Origin: Nectonema munidae
Taxonomy: Eukaryota > Nematomorpha > Nectonematoida > Nectonematidae
NCBI GenBank assembly: GCA_030549495.1
Contig: JAUIRK010000509.1
Span: 124,001-188,000, forward strand
DNA length: 64,000 bases
Direction of reading: 5' to 3'
Shown in pieces: positions 1-12,354 of the stretch. The translations under genes were made by a program, and so were the position numbers. The notes beneath the pieces were generated by a model. The model was given only the letters and a program-made list of their open reading frames with translations, did no database searches and was not told where the DNA came from. Within the stretch, counting starts at the first letter, position 1. The number at the start of each line of letters is the position of its first letter.

Positions 1-416
1 ATAGAAAAAAAATTTGTTGATGGATATCCACATAAAAAAATTTGTTGATGGATATCCACATAAAAAAATTTGTTGATGGATATCCACATAAAAAAATTTG
101 TTGTGGATCAAAAAAATTTGTTGTGGATACCAAAATTTGTTGATGGATATCCACATAAAAAAATTTGTTGATGGATATCCACATAAAAAAATTTGTTGAT
201 GGATATCCACATAAAAAAATTTGTTGATGGATATCCACATAAAAAAATTTGTTGATGGATATCCACATAAAAAAATTTGTTGATGGATATCCACATAAAA
301 AAATTTGTTGATGGATATCCACATAAAAAAATTTGTTGATGGATATCCACATAAAAAAATTTGTTGATGGATATCCACATAAAAAAATTTGTTGATGGAT
401 ATCCACATAAAAAAAT
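1..416. repeat. 28-bp minisatellite array
   Basis: About 14 head-to-tail copies of a 28-bp unit containing TTTGTTGATGGATATCCACA and an A-tract. The unit starts recur every 28 bases (for example at 13, 41 and 69). Two shortened units near 98-137 break the array. The array probably continues left of the window. It is open in one frame on the minus strand only because 28 is not a multiple of 3 and no phase contains a stop, so I do not treat that as a gene. Confidence 0.97.
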
Positions 417-1050
417 TTTAAATTGAACAAAATAAAAAACGATGTCTCAAAAATTAAAATAATGAAAAAAAATATAATAGGTACTATAAAATTTAAAATC
501 TATAGGAATATTGATTCTTTTCATAGTTTTTATTTTGAGCCCTTTTGAACACGAACCTCAGTAGCGGATGCTCTTGAGAATCTTAGACTCTATGTCTCAA
601 CTCATCAATACCAAAGCTTACAACTTGGTGAAGCAAAAGTAGGATTTTAGTGGTGTTCAAAAATTTAACAGGAAAAAATTAATTAACTAATTGTGAATGA
701 AAGTCAAAAAAATCAGTAATCCCAGAAAAACATTTTTTAAATGCAAATGATTGATTGACAATTCGGCCTCAATACAATTCCAATGTCAAAATAGAGGCCG
801 AATTGATCTTCGTTCCTGAGACATCATACAAACAAAAATGGGAAACAAGCAAACTAAACTTCTAAATATATTGATTATTGTCTTGACACAATTGCCTCTG
901 ATCAGAAAAATTTAGATGAAAAATTGGTTATCAAACCTGCAAAATGGGTTGAAAAGGGTGAATCTGAAAATTTCAAAATTCTTGGGAGGAGAATAGTGAA
1001 TGACGTAATTCGCATCACCACCGACGCTCAAGATAAGAATCATCACTCAT
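417..1050. other. AT-rich sequence, no gene seen
   Basis: No open frame, splice-bounded exon or repeat terminus was recognised. A short inverted pair (attcggcctc near 761 and gaggccgaatt near 794) could be a degraded repeat end. Confidence 0.4.
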
Positions 1051-1710
1051 TACTTCTGTCACATCAGGCAAGAAGATAAAATGAGAAAGTTGCGCAAAGA
1101 TGAATCTCACTGGAATCGAGTAGGGATGATTCGAGAAGTATTTGCATCAACTTTATTGACGCTTCTGCTCCAAGTATAAATAAATCATGATACAGAAATC
1201 CCTGATCCATCATCACTCTCATTCCGTGATGCCAGTGTGATTGACGCAGAGTGAGCAACAATGCGTCTGACACACGACACCTCAAAAAGTGAATGATGGA
1301 TGCATGAATCGGAAAATGAGGCACGCGCACTCACGTGAGCAAGGATGGATGTCATGCAAGAAATCTGCAAACAAATCCATCCCATGAATAAGATCCACCA
1401 CCAGTAGCTGGCTGGCTGATTCACTGGATGAAGAGAGTTGGCAGCCTACTTCTCGTCAGCACCGATGACATGCGCGCACACACACCTGCACCGATCAACG
1501 CGGATGCCAGCAGCAGTCGTGAGAGCGAGGAGGATGCAGATGGAGATGATGCGTCTCTCACTCACCAGCCGATCCATCAACACCTCCTCACTCCTTCTGC
1601 CTCGGAGTCCAAGCCTTTCCTCACTTCTCTTCATGCAAGGTATATATAACTTTTCAAATTTGACAGAGCTTGAGGTGACCACACACACGCCTGATTGAGT
1701 TCGAGGCAAG
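1051..1710. other. GC-richer non-repetitive block, unassigned
   Basis: This stretch is clearly less AT-rich than its surroundings, and several frames on both strands stay open for 70-88 codons. On the + strand an acidic, serine-rich frame (1428-1649) ends at a donor-like CAAG/GTATAT near 1640. The same GTATATATAAC could equally be a TATA element. It may be a promoter or a 5' exon of a gene. No family was recognised. Confidence 0.25.
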
Positions 1711-1771
1711 AGATGCGCGACAGAACGTCAAAATTTCTTTGAGATCTATATTCTACACAACCCATTTGATA

Positions 1772-1803
1772 CTACTTTATTATTATTATTATTATTATTA
1801 TTA
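1772..1803. repeat. (TTA)n microsatellite
   Basis: About ten TTA/ATT trinucleotide units in a row. Confidence 0.9.
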
Positions 1804-1829
1804 CTACCTTTTCTTTATTAAATGACGCG

Positions 1830-3720
1830 TGCTGCTGATTCTTAACGCGTTTGGTCCGGGATAAAGCGGTCTACAATAGTCATTTAGTATACAACTACCG
1901 GGTCCAAGGCATTTCGAACCCATGTGATTGATTTCTAATCTAAATTGTTCATTTAGTTCAGAGTTTGGGAAATTTTTTTGTGTAGTGGGCTAAAAATTTA
2001 AAAAGCAAGGTCCGTGGGCGAATAGCAAATACCACCTCTTGAACATGTGTAAATCTTGGATCTGCGACATTATAGCTAGGCCCAAAAGAAGTAATGCGAC
2101 AAAATGGCTTGTCCCATAGTAGCTAGTACCAAAATGGCTTATGTTAAAAGCCAGTAGTCATATTGATTAGAATCTGATAATTCTTCACACATTTGAAGTA
2201 ACATTGCATTAGCTTGAAACTAGCTAATTTGTTAGCTATTATGGAACCCACCATTTCCCCAAACCTTGATTGATTATCTAAAGCCGTGTGCAAAACATCC
2301 AAAATGGGTACGGGATGTCTCTGGGACGAAACATCCTACCTACCTAAATAAATGGGGTCAAATGAGTTAATATGGGAGTTTGTTTTAAAACTTGATTTAT
2401 TTGTGGCTTAGCTCTAAACCTATGTAATAAAGTCAACTCCTCGTATTCGCGATGGGGTTAGGTTCCAAGAATAACCGGGGATAACGAAAATCCCCGAAAA
2501 CTTGTAACCTTTTTGAAAGGAACTTTTAGTTAATTATTTCGATTATATGTTTTAAAAAATTTACTTATAAAATTGTACAGAAATGGAATAAAATTTATGC
2601 TCATAACAAAAATATTAAAACCCTGGTTTGTTGCGTTTCTCATATATATAAAAAAAATTTTTACCACTAAATTTGAAAACATTTGTAGCTAAGATAATTA
2701 AATGGAGTAATTAGACAAATTTTATTTATGCAAATGAAGTTTACTAAATAAAAATAACAAAAACTTTAAAAATGTTTTGATGAAAATAGAGATTGTACAA
2801 ACTAGATTCTTCTTTAATGCTGCATCTTCATTTTTATCATCTTCAAGAATTGAATCAATAATCATTTTTCAGGGTGTAAAAACAGTGATAGGAAGTTGAG
2901 ATCGCTTTTTTTTTAGATTCTAAAAAAGAAAAAAAAATTACATTTGGCGAATTGGTAAATTTTCCACAAGGAGTCTTTTCGAGTTGCTTGATTTAACAAA
3001 TCAATTTTTTTTGAATTTTTTTTAAACTTGATCCATTTTATATCTAAGTTCTACTTAAAAAACTTCAACTAAATCTTATTTTGTAATCACCAAAATTGTT
3101 CGATTCTAATATGAAGCACTTCCCGCGAGGTGTTTACACGTCGAATCTAGATACCGCATCTCTTTATAAATATGCAAAGGGAGCTTCAAATGTCTGTTTG
3201 ATTTCCCCTCTTCTACACATAACAATAGTTTTGATCGTGTTTAGTCATTTGAAGGGTAAATTTTGCCCTCCGATTTCAAGTGTTTACAAAAATGGTGTTC
3301 CAAATCCTAGTGCAAATACTTAAATATATAAAATATTTAAAATCAGTTGTCACTTCCGGCTTAGACTAAAGAATGCCAATTTCGTATCCTGATAAAAATG
3401 AAACATTTTTCATTATTTAAATGGGTTACAGGTATCAAAATATCCAAAATTCCGCTACCCAAATCTCTGAAAATTCAAATCCTCGTTATCAAAATTCCGG
3501 GAAACTGAAGTTACTGCTACCTTACTTTTCGGAGATTTTAGTTTTTGTCAATTTTGACTAGATACCATTTAAATGGAATCAGAATTTCGCGTCAGCATTA
3601 TTCTTCCTTAAGATCATATTGATATCAATATATTTGGACGCTGAGTTATCCAGAGAGAAAAAAAATTGATCTTAAATATCCATTCAAAGACTTCGCCTTA
3701 AAAGAATAGAAATGATTTTA
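1830..3720. other. No gene seen; decayed repeat fragments
   Basis: AT-rich sequence without a recognisable exon. Around 2440-2515 there is a phrase (attcgcgatggggttaggtt, then ccggggataacgaaaatccc) resembling the ends of pogo/Tigger-type DNA transposons, but no partner end was found. Confidence 0.3.
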
Positions 3721-3728
3721 ATCATTTT

Positions 3729-3935
3729 TAAATGATTTATACAAAAAATCTTCAGAATTATTTCCAGTTTCTGACTCAGTTGACTCAAGAAGGGTTTAAA
3801 TAAAACAAGGGGCTAGTCTTCTATTCAATTAAAAGTTTCTTTGTGATGGTACAAAAATGGTTGAGTTAGAGTTTCAGTAAATAAAAAATGAACCCTGGAG
3901 AACCTGCGCTCTATGATAATGAGCTAGTTTTAAAA
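3729..3935. repeat. Dispersed repeat, copy 1
   Basis: Nearly the same sequence occurs in direct orientation at about 6700-6880. Shared blocks include ttccagtttctgactcagtt, gtttctttgtgatggtacaa and gaaccctggagaacctgcgc. This copy has about 20 extra bases in the middle (ggggctagtcttctattcaa). Family unknown and no coding seen. Confidence 0.85.
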
Positions 3936-4223
3936 AAATGAAATAAAATATTGAATTAAGAAATTTCATATGGGAGCAGGGGCTTGTAATAGATGTGTAC
4001 AAAATATTTCAAATATAATGGAAAAGAATGAGTGTTGTTTGCATAGAGGCAAGAAAAATCGGCCTGTGTACAATTCTTCCTCTAAATATATTGATATTGT
4101 CTTGAATTCTAAATCTTGTAATTTTCTCATAAAGATGTGCTTCAAATTCAACAAAGGGTAAAATCTTTCTAAGCTCAAAAATATACAATAAAAAATTGCT
4201 TATTTTTTGCTTTTTATAATACA

Positions 4224-4310
4224 ACTTGGTGCCCCTGGTCAAAACGTCCAAAAACCAAAATGTCCGAAAACCAAAACCTCCGAAATCAGAATAAAAATTT
4301 TCTGTCCATT
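4224..4310 (+). mobile_element. Foldback-element end (AAAACGTCC family)
   Basis: The sequence ggtgcccctggtcaaaacgt, followed by repeats of the type ccaaaaccaaaacgtccgaa, matches the terminal and subterminal repeats of the complete element at 55294-55882. Only one end is present here. Confidence 0.6.
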
Positions 4311-4890
4311 TTGATTATGCATGCCCGTTTCCAAATATAATAATACTAATCAGAGCTAAGGGAAAAGAACTAAACCTAATAAACTCCTTAAATAAGGACT
4401 TAATGTTGTTGCGCTATTCGTGCACAAGAATAACAGGTGGAAAAAACGAGTAGACCTTTCAGCTAAGTCCACTTGAACTCACATTTTTTGAGTTGAAGCC
4501 TCTTCAAATCTTTCATTTTATCATGCTTTTTCGATCCTAAGAGTTGTTTTTTATAGTAATTATCATAATTAGTTAATGAGTTTTCAAGTATTAGTTAGTT
4601 TTAATGACTAGTTAGTAGATGTTTGATTAGCCGAAACGGCGTAAGAAAACGAGCAATCTCTAATTTGCTAAAGCATTCTTGTACGAAAATCTACATATTC
4701 TCAACTTGTGCGCGGATAGTGCAACATAAGTGATCGAATTTTTAAGACGGCTTGTAAAGGCATTTTATTCTATTTAACAATTCAGTCCGTTCAAACTTGG
4801 ATTTATTATTTTATTAAGTTTTTCAAAAGATGCTCACATATGTTTCACATCAAAATCACCAAAAACTAAAATACGCACTTCCAAAATCTA

Positions 4891-5327
4891 GGATCAGACT
4901 AAACACCCCAAAACACGCCAAATAATTCAAAAGCAAAACAAAAAAGAGGGTTAGATAAAACCCCGAAACACCCAGAAATAACAGGAAGCACCCCAAAACA
5001 CTTCAAATACGCCAAAACACTTCAAATACTCCAAAACACCTTAAAACACGTCAAATAGTTCTAAAGCACTACAAAAAAAGGGTTAGACTAAAAATCCGAA
5101 AACATCTAGAAATAACCGAAAGCACCTCAAAACAACCCCAAACGGCAAAAAATTCTAAATTCCTCAAAATACCCGAAGCATGCGAAAATATTACAAAACA
5201 CCGCAACTCCTTAAAACTTTCGAATTTTTTTTGGGTTTATAGTCTAGCCATCTTTTTTTATAATGCTTTAAAATTATTTGCCGTGTTTTGGGGTGTTTTG
5301 GGATGTTTTAGAGTGTTTAGTCTGAGC
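4891..5327. mobile_element. Foldback MITE, AAACACCCC family (copy 1)
   Basis: The left end reads ggatcagactaaacacc and the right end reads gtgtttagtctgagc, which are inverted repeats of each other. Between them the left half is packed with aaaacaccccaaaacac-type units and the right part with their complement, so the element can fold on itself. No coding capacity. A second copy lies at 31056-31515. The flanks (ccaaaatcta / gaaaaatatct) are only weakly similar, so the target duplication has decayed. Confidence 0.8.
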
Positions 5328-5628
5328 GAAAAATATCTATCATTTTGAATAAATATTTTTTTAACTTGGCAAAAGTCCACTGGGAAAATGTCTTATACCC
5401 TAATTGTACAGAGGGAGAATTGTCCCTGAACTTGTATACGTATAAGTGGCATGCGTGCAAAGACCACGCGCGAGTTTGCAAGGACTTGGTTTCGGAATTT
5501 CTATACTTCAAAATTTCATAGTTCGCTCTCACAAAAGTGAACACATATGTGTATATTACATACGCGAAACTACCTCATAAACACTTTTACCACTCCAACA
5601 AACTCCTTATCGTAGTCCCTATTTTGAA

Positions 5629-5763
5629 GGGGGCGTGAGTAAGGGTGGTTGGTTGGATATTGAGCTTCGATAACTCAATGTCATGGGTTCGATTCCGCAT
5701 CAATACTCTTTTCTTCATAGTTCGATACACGCGGTGCAATTGTGCCTTCTCAGTGAAAACACT
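5629..5763 (+). repeat. tRNA-derived SINE, family A (copy 1)
   Basis: A tRNA-like head with a B-box phrase (gggttcgattcc) begins at gggggcgtgagtaagg and ends with the family-specific tail gtgcaattgtgccttctc. Two further copies share this order at 33331-33452 (+) and 45822-45954 (minus). Confidence 0.85.
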
Positions 5764-6690
5764 TTTAATTTATTCATAAGATATTAAAATGATTTAATGA
5801 TAATTGGAGTTTTATCTTCTATGTTTAATTAACAAGTTTCTTCATCTTGCATTTCTACCCGTTTGTGCTTTACTAAAGTGATTACATCCTTTTTTATGTC
5901 TAACAAAACAACGCAACTGCACATCTATTAATACCGCATGACTCACAAACTTTTTCTGAAAATCCTTGAATTAAGTTTATGCGATAATGATCTTTATACT
6001 GATTTTCTTTATAGTTGGCTCAGCAGCGATTCGTTGCGAGATAATATCATTTAAAAAGATCTTTTGAACTATCTTCCGGTTCAAACTGATCTCCTAATTC
6101 AATTTTCAGTGGTCTTGGTGGTGGCGAAAATAACTGCATACACGGATTATAACAAAACACTTTATATTGAAATGATTGTTGTTTGATGAGTTGATTGTCG
6201 TTTGAATATTGCAGGGTTGGCATATCTGAGATTCAAAACTTCACCGAACTTCTAAACTTTTGATCTCAAGAAATCACCTTTCAGACATGCTACTACGAGT
6301 GAAGACAAGTCGTTGATGTCTATTTGAACCAAAATCTTAGGTGTAACGATTTTGCGCTTTATAAGCAAACCATAAAAAGACTCATTACTTATTGATCATT
6401 TCAAATTAAGACTTAAAACTATTATCATCAATAGAATTTCGCTTTTTAATTTTCGACTTAAGATTTTGAGAGCTGATATGTTTTCTAAAATATATATCCA
6501 TATCACAGTTCATGCTTCTTCAATCAATTCTTTCCAAAAGAATTAATGAATTTTTTTCTCATTTTCCTCAGAGGTTTTTTTTATTTTTGAAAATGTTGGC
6601 TAACATATGTTTATCAGATTTATAATAATTAGAAGCTGACCAGATTGTTCAAACTGAAGAATTCAAGTACAGTTAAAAATTAATTGGAAT
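5764..6690. other. No gene seen
   Basis: AT-rich sequence with stops in all frames. No repeat termini were recognised. Confidence 0.4.
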
Positions 6691-6699
6691 TTTTTGTAA

Positions 6700-6880
6700 A
6701 ATGATTTATACAAAATATCTTCAGAACTATTTCCAGTTTCTGACTCAGTTGACTCAAGAAGGGTTTAAATGAAACAAATGAAAAGTTTCTTTGTGATGGT
6801 ACAAACCAGGTTGAGTTAGAGTTTCAGTAAATAAAAAATGAACCCTGGAGAACCTGCGCTCTATGATAAGAGCTAGTTAG
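6700..6880. repeat. Dispersed repeat, copy 2
   Basis: Direct repeat of 3729-3935, about 3 kb away, with scattered differences and without the central extra block of copy 1. Confidence 0.85.
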
Positions 6881-7374
6881 TTTAGTTAAAAGAGACGTAG
6901 TTTTTTTTAAAGGTTTTTATAATTTTTTTCTTTAACATTGTGTCACAGCGTAGAGTTTCTTTACCAATTTTTGTTATATAAAATTTCCAAGAAAATGATT
7001 ACACTTATGGTTTGTTTAGAATCAAAATCAATACAAAAAACGATAAACGATAATTTGTTCTTTATTTGAAAAGTAAGCTTTTTTTTTACAAAATGAAAGT
7101 AGTTAACAATTCATTTTTTAAAGGTGAAACCCTTTGAAACCCTTTTTAAGATAAAAAGTGTTTCATGCTTTTGCAAAATTCTCTGAATTGTATAAATTTT
7201 AGTTGTTAATTTAACTTTTTTTCTCATCCCATATTTCTCGAAAATTGAGAAGAAGAAAAACTTTCCAAGTATGCCGAAAATTCTTCCAACAGTTACTCAT
7301 GGCCCTTAAGTTCTTTGCATTTATGTCGCCCTCATTTAGCGATGCAATACACTTTGCTCGCTTTCCTTTCTTAG

Positions 7375-7624
7375 TTCGTCCTCAACTCACAGAAGAAGTC
7401 AACCCGGCCCCAACTTTCGATTCCTCGATCAATCTGTTCCATCTTCGCGCTGCTTGTCCACGCCTCTCACCTCCTGTGACTTGGTCTGCAATTTCTGCTT
7501 TCCCAAAACCTTCTCAAATAACTTGATATGCCTGAAAGAAAACATTTTCACGTCCTCTTCCCTCGACGCCACATCATCCTTCTTCAACAAATCCGCAAAT
7601 CTCACAGTTGGTGCCTCTGATTTG
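7375..7624 (+). CDS. Possible 5' exon of the MyoD gene
   Basis: This block is GC-richer than its surroundings. It has a good acceptor (ctttcctttcttag, ending at 7374) and a consensus donor TTTG/GTGAGT at 7624. One + frame is open throughout; it is serine-rich and carries a CDLVCNFC cysteine cluster. That frame ends in phase 0. This matches an acceptor inside the next open frame (tttattttaag, exon from 8986, also phase 0), so splicing would extend the myogenic-factor frame upstream. No start codon is visible in this frame and the sequence is not recognisably MyoD-like. A minus-strand reading (start near 7635, donor GAG/GTGAGAG) is a competing possibility. Confidence 0.35.
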
Positions 7625-7679
7625 GTGAGTTTCATTACTCCACAATTTTACACATCAGAACAACATAACACATATTAGT

Positions 7680-8840
7680 CATTAATAACCCATATTCCCA
7701 ACTGGTAATAGTATTTTTAAAGTAGCAATAGAGTTTGATGAAAAGCAATTTTTTTTTTAATAAAACCAATTAATATTGGTATATTGATTACTTATACTAA
7801 ATACTAATATTTGTATAATTGGTAAATTATTTTTTGAAAAGATCAGAAAATAAAAGTATGTTAACAAAAAATTCAGACTATTTCGTATGGTAATTAAATA
7901 TTTGTGGCGAATTTCAAGAAAATTTTCCAACATTTCTTATTCCACATATTTAAATCTACTGCTGTATCAATTCCTTCATATGGGGATCATTTAGTATATA
8001 ATAAAATTGGAGGTACAAATTGTTAAATTATTATTATTTAGAGGTGGGGACTGAGGAATCTAAAAATTGTCTATCAATGTATTCATTTTTTTTACATTTT
8101 AAATAGAAATTTAAAAATGAAAATTATATATATATAAAGCTATATCTATATCGGCCAAAATTATTCAAGGGATAGAGAGGTTTGACCTAATGATTGTACA
8201 ATGTACATGCTTGAAAATTGCCGTATCAAATTATCTTCATCTCCGAAAGTACTTATTTTGGTAAGAGATTGTCTGGTAGGCGGAAAAACTCTTCGTAGAG
8301 AACTTTTTATTTTGTTTCTTTGTACTCTTTGAATTTTGATTTCTTCAGGTGATTGACTTTATTTAAAATACAAATTAATGTTAATCAGTTTTTTTTTTAA
8401 AACTTCCGTCTATAGAAAAAAGTTTTAAATGTGTTGGTAGAAATGGTACTTCAGCTAGGCAAATAATAATTTTTGCAGACAGCCCATTCGTTTTCTATAC
8501 TAATCATTATTTCTATCATCACTCCGGTAATTTCTTTCTCTGTAGAGGGGGCATTTTTTTTAAACTAGACACAATTTTATCATTAAAATAAATTCGCCAC
8601 GTTAAAATCTTTTAGTTTTGTAAAATAGTATAATATATATCCATTTCATTAGTTAGGAATATTTTTTATCAATGTTTGTTTCACAAGATTTTATGTAATT
8701 TTTTCTTCCTTAATTTTATCTTTTGTTTTTTAAACTAACGTGTAACTAAAAGTTCAAACTTGATTTTTTTTTAATTTTGAGAGTGAATTTAACGCTACGA
8801 GTAAAATTACTAATGGTCATCTGCCCACCCTGTCAAAAGT
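7680..8840. other. No gene seen
   Basis: Very AT-rich sequence without recognised exons or repeats. If the 7375-7624 exon is real, this is an intron of the myogenic gene. Confidence 0.4.
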
Positions 8841-8949
8841 ATGTATATTTTTGACCAATCATATCGATGTATTATTAAGAGTGACAGATAAATACACCAA
8901 CGGAAAATGGCTCATTTTTTGGGATCAAAAGCATATCTACAATACTATT

Positions 8950-9315
8950 ATGTTTGAACCAAGTTTTCCATTCTTTTATTTTAAGTTTGAATGGACACTT
9001 GAATCGCCTGTGCCTAACTTATGTAACATTAGCGATTCCCGTTCCCTCCAATTCCGTCCTTTCGACGTTAAAAGTGTCGTGAAAAGAGAGGCTTCTCTGC
9101 CGAACCCGACGTCTTCAGCAAGCAAATGCCTCACCAAATTGGGCCGAACAGCGAGTAGCTCTTGCTTGAGCCACGAGTGCAAGTCTGCGGAATGCATCAA
9201 CCCAAACTCGTCCAAACTCTGTCTTCCATGGACGTGCAAGCCCTGCAAGAAAAAAGCCATCGCTCTGGACCGAAGAAGAGCGGCCACCATTCGCGAAAGA
9301 AGACGCCTCAAAAAG
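8950..9315 (+). CDS. MyoD/nautilus-type myogenic bHLH factor, exon with basic region
   Basis: Encodes the N-terminal part of a muscle-determination transcription factor that binds E-boxes as a dimer in the nucleus. The C-terminal residues of this exon show the hallmarks of MyoD-family proteins. There is a His/Cys-rich stretch, the tryptophan motif [11 protein letters not shown] that in vertebrate members contacts Pbx, and the basic region [16 protein letters not shown], with the Ala-Thr pair typical of myogenic bHLH proteins. The exon ends in phase 0 at AAG/GTCTCC. The ATG at 8950 is the only in-frame start in the open frame. A strong acceptor at 8985 suggests that the true exon may begin at 8986, with the start further upstream. 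With exons 12355-12621 and 14202-14438 the product from this ATG is 289 residues, a usual length for the family. Confidence 0.93.
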
Positions 9316-9829
9316 GTCTCCCCCTCTTCTTATACTTGCTCTTATCCGTGTATTGCCAGATGTGAGCACGTTGTTTGAGTAAAGATTGTTCGCTTAAAAT
9401 TAATTTTTTATACTCATACAGTATATACGCATCGAATAAGATGAAATTGCATTATTAATTGATTTTTTTTTTGTTTTTTAGTAGTAAAAAAATTAAAAAA
9501 AAAAAGATTATTTTAAATTTAATTAAAAAAATGACTAGTAAAAATTTTAAATTGAATGAAAAAATTATGCAAAGTTATAAACTATTTTGATAAAATTTAC
9601 TTCTTATGAAATTACTTTAGCTTTGATTAATTTTTCTCAAACAAACTTCAAAACTCCAAATACCCAACCATAAAAATGTTCTTTATTCTCCATAAAAGAA
9701 TGGGGGGAAAAGCCTTTACGAGAAGAACTCCATTCATGAATTAATTTATAATAATTCATCTCTTTCACTCGTTGCGCCAGTAGCGAGAATGCAAAACGCA
9801 TGTTTAGTTATTGATGAAGAAGGTAAAAG

Positions 9830-10712
9830 ATCAGAGTGAAAACCGGCACTTCCACGAATTCAGGATTTCGTTTGCATCTTGATAAATATATTGCGGAAAA
9901 AAACAATGAAAAAAGAAAAGAGGGTCTTGGAGCAACTGTTGTGAATGAAATGCTTGAAAAGGTAAAAGTTTTATCAAATATAGAAAACCATGTCTTTTAC
10001 TTCGATAATAATTTTTTTTTACAAGTTATCAACTTTAAAAGGAATTGAAAACTCAAAATGCTAAAGCAATTGGAACAGTAAAAAAAAAAAAGATGCACGC
10101 GAGCTTATGTTTTTATGTCTTAAAAATTAAAATTACGTGGAAAATTTGATTATTGTTGTGATGGCGATATGTTTATTTTTGTAAGTGGAATGATAATTCT
10201 GAAGTTTTAATTGGTAGCAACTTTATGGGTCTTAATTTAAACTTAATTTAGTTTTAATTGGTAGCAACTTATTGGTCCTCTTAGTACCCAACTTAATTAA
10301 AATGTATAATTTAGATATGGGAGGAGTAGACGTTCTTGATCGTTTTTTATCCTCATATAGGCCAATGATTCGTGGAAAAAAATGGTACTGGCCTTTGTTT
10401 GTACATTCTTTGAATGTATCAATAGTTTCTGCTTGGTTGTTTTATTGCAAGTTGCACTCTAAAGAAAAATGGTTTCACTTAGAATTTAGAAGAAGCATTA
10501 CTTTATGGTTACTATCCTAAAAATAAAAATGGAAAAAAGTAGATTAACCATCAGATATATGATTTGATGACATCGATCACAATAAAGTTTCTACTACCCA
10601 AGGAAGATGTAAAGTTTGTTTAAAAAATACACGTATAATGTGTTCTAAGTGCCAAATTCGTCTTCATGCTCATATTGGCTCTACGTGTTTTGATTTATAT
10701 CATAAAATATAA
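9830..10712 (+). mobile_element. piggyBac transposase relic in MyoD intron 1
   Basis: Scattered frames carry piggyBac-family signatures in the right order. LGATVVNEMLEK and HVFYFDNNFF (9925-10025) are followed by the conserved MGGVDVLDRF and RGKKWYWPLF block (10318-10400), then by the C-terminal cysteine-rich finger RCKVCLKNTRIMCSKC (about 10607-10660). The N-terminal half and parts between these blocks are missing or out of frame, so the element is dead. A 20-bp phrase (gttttaattggtagcaactt) is duplicated at 10203 and 10252. Confidence 0.88.
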
Positions 10713-11129
10713 ACTTTTTTTTTATTTTGCATTTTGCACTAATAGTTACAGTGTTCCCACGTGGAAACATTCGTATAAAATCAAACTAATTTCTAAAAAA
10801 AAATCATGAGTGAATTCTATCCTTTTTATATAAAATAAAATCGAAAAAATATAACTTTCAAAAAAATTTACTTATATTTTAAGCTGGGCATGAAAAAGGT
10901 TAAAAAACGAACACAGAATCACGCTCATTCTGATTCAATACTATCATATTTTTTACCTAGGATTTTGAAAAAAAACAATTTTTGAATAGTATGTGGTTTA
11001 TATTTTTTCTAAAAACAAAAAAAAACTAAACTATACGAAGTAACACGCAATGAGGAAAATTTCTTACTTAACGATAGTGGAGCAAATGAAAACCTTGGTT
11101 TTCTACTGAGAAAAGTATGCAACACTTTC

Positions 11130-11600
11130 AAGTGATTGATTTTGCGATGGTAGATTTATTAAAGTAGTGCCAGAACTGTTTCACCAACTCCATTCCATTC
11201 ACTGTTTAATCTCAAATAGAACAAATCCGTGTGTATTTGCATTATTGCGAAATAAACGCAAAGACACTTATAAACAGCTTTTCTAACCCTAACCCAACTA
11301 ATATTTTGATAGATTATGAAAAAGCTGCAAAGAATGCAATTGACAGATTACCATCAAGATATCAGAGCAAAGCGGATTTTGCTTGAAGCAAAGTAGAATT
11401 TGCCTACAGGCAAATAGAACGTCAAATCATCCAAATATGTGGCGTTTTCTTCGGGTATTGCAGACGGAAGAGGCACTTTGTGACGCAGTCATCAACCAAA
11501 TGCTAGCAGGACATCTGCCTTCACCCAAAAATAAAATATATCAAGATATAACGAAAAGAATTGCAAATATTGAAGTTAAAGTTTTTTTAAATATCTTCCA
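11130..11600 (+). mobile_element. MULE (Mutator-like) transposase relic
   Basis: Two neighbouring frames match the MULE transposase core. A KVVPELFHQLHSIHCLI stretch is followed by LLRNKRKDTYKQLF and ILIDYEKAAKNAI (catalytic-domain region). Further on come HPNMWRFLRVLQTEEAL and PSPKNKIYQDITKRIA (C-terminal part). A stop and a frameshift separate the two blocks. It lies in MyoD intron 1, downstream of the piggyBac relic and in the same orientation. A MULE source matters because the 9-10 bp target duplications of the foldback MITEs in this window are of MULE type. Confidence 0.82.
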
Positions 11601-12354
11601 AATTGTATTATTGTTCTTTCCATTTCTATGTAGATAAAAATTTTTTTATGAAAATTTCTTTTTTTTCAAGAATATCTCATAAGTTCTTTTGCTTACTATG
11701 TTCTAAATTACAGTAATGTTTGTTTGCTGAAATAAATGTATTTTTGTTGGAGGGAGCACCTCTCACCTTAATCTTTCTTTCTCAAGCTTGCTCACTTCAA
11801 AAAATTGGGTATGTTTTTCAAATTGTAAAGACATTCTTTTTTTGAATATAGAAAAATTCTAAAAAACCTCTCTATATATACAGTATGATCTTCTAAGCCG
11901 ACAATTTACTATTAGACACTTTTTTAGTGAATAATAAAATTGATTTTTTGTATTTTAATATTTTTAATCTGACCGGATTTTTATCATATCAATTACATTG
12001 ATTTTGATTGGTTTTTATTAAACCAATTACGTTGCTGTAACCGTAGAGGTCGGATTAACCAATCATTGCATAAATATCGGGCATTTTTCCTTCGGCGAAT
12101 TGTCCATCGGGCTCTTGCCCATTAGGCAGTTGTCCAAGAACGATTTTTGAAGGATTTTATTTGATATCACATAATAATGGAAAAATCTTCTTAATAATAA
12201 TAATGGATAAAAGAAGATGAAATGAAAGTGTTATTATGAAATGTCTGTCTATTCTTTTTAATAGTAGTCTATTGGACACTATCTTCACGTTCTATTGGCC
12301 GAATCGTCAGCTACCCCATATTTTGTGAGTCCACATCGATCTCATTTTTTGCAG

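Noticed and set aside
108-380. 90-codon minus-strand open frame made of repeating YVDIHQQIFLCGYPSTNFFM units
   Set aside because: It is the translation of the 28-bp minisatellite, with no start context, splice sites or homologue.
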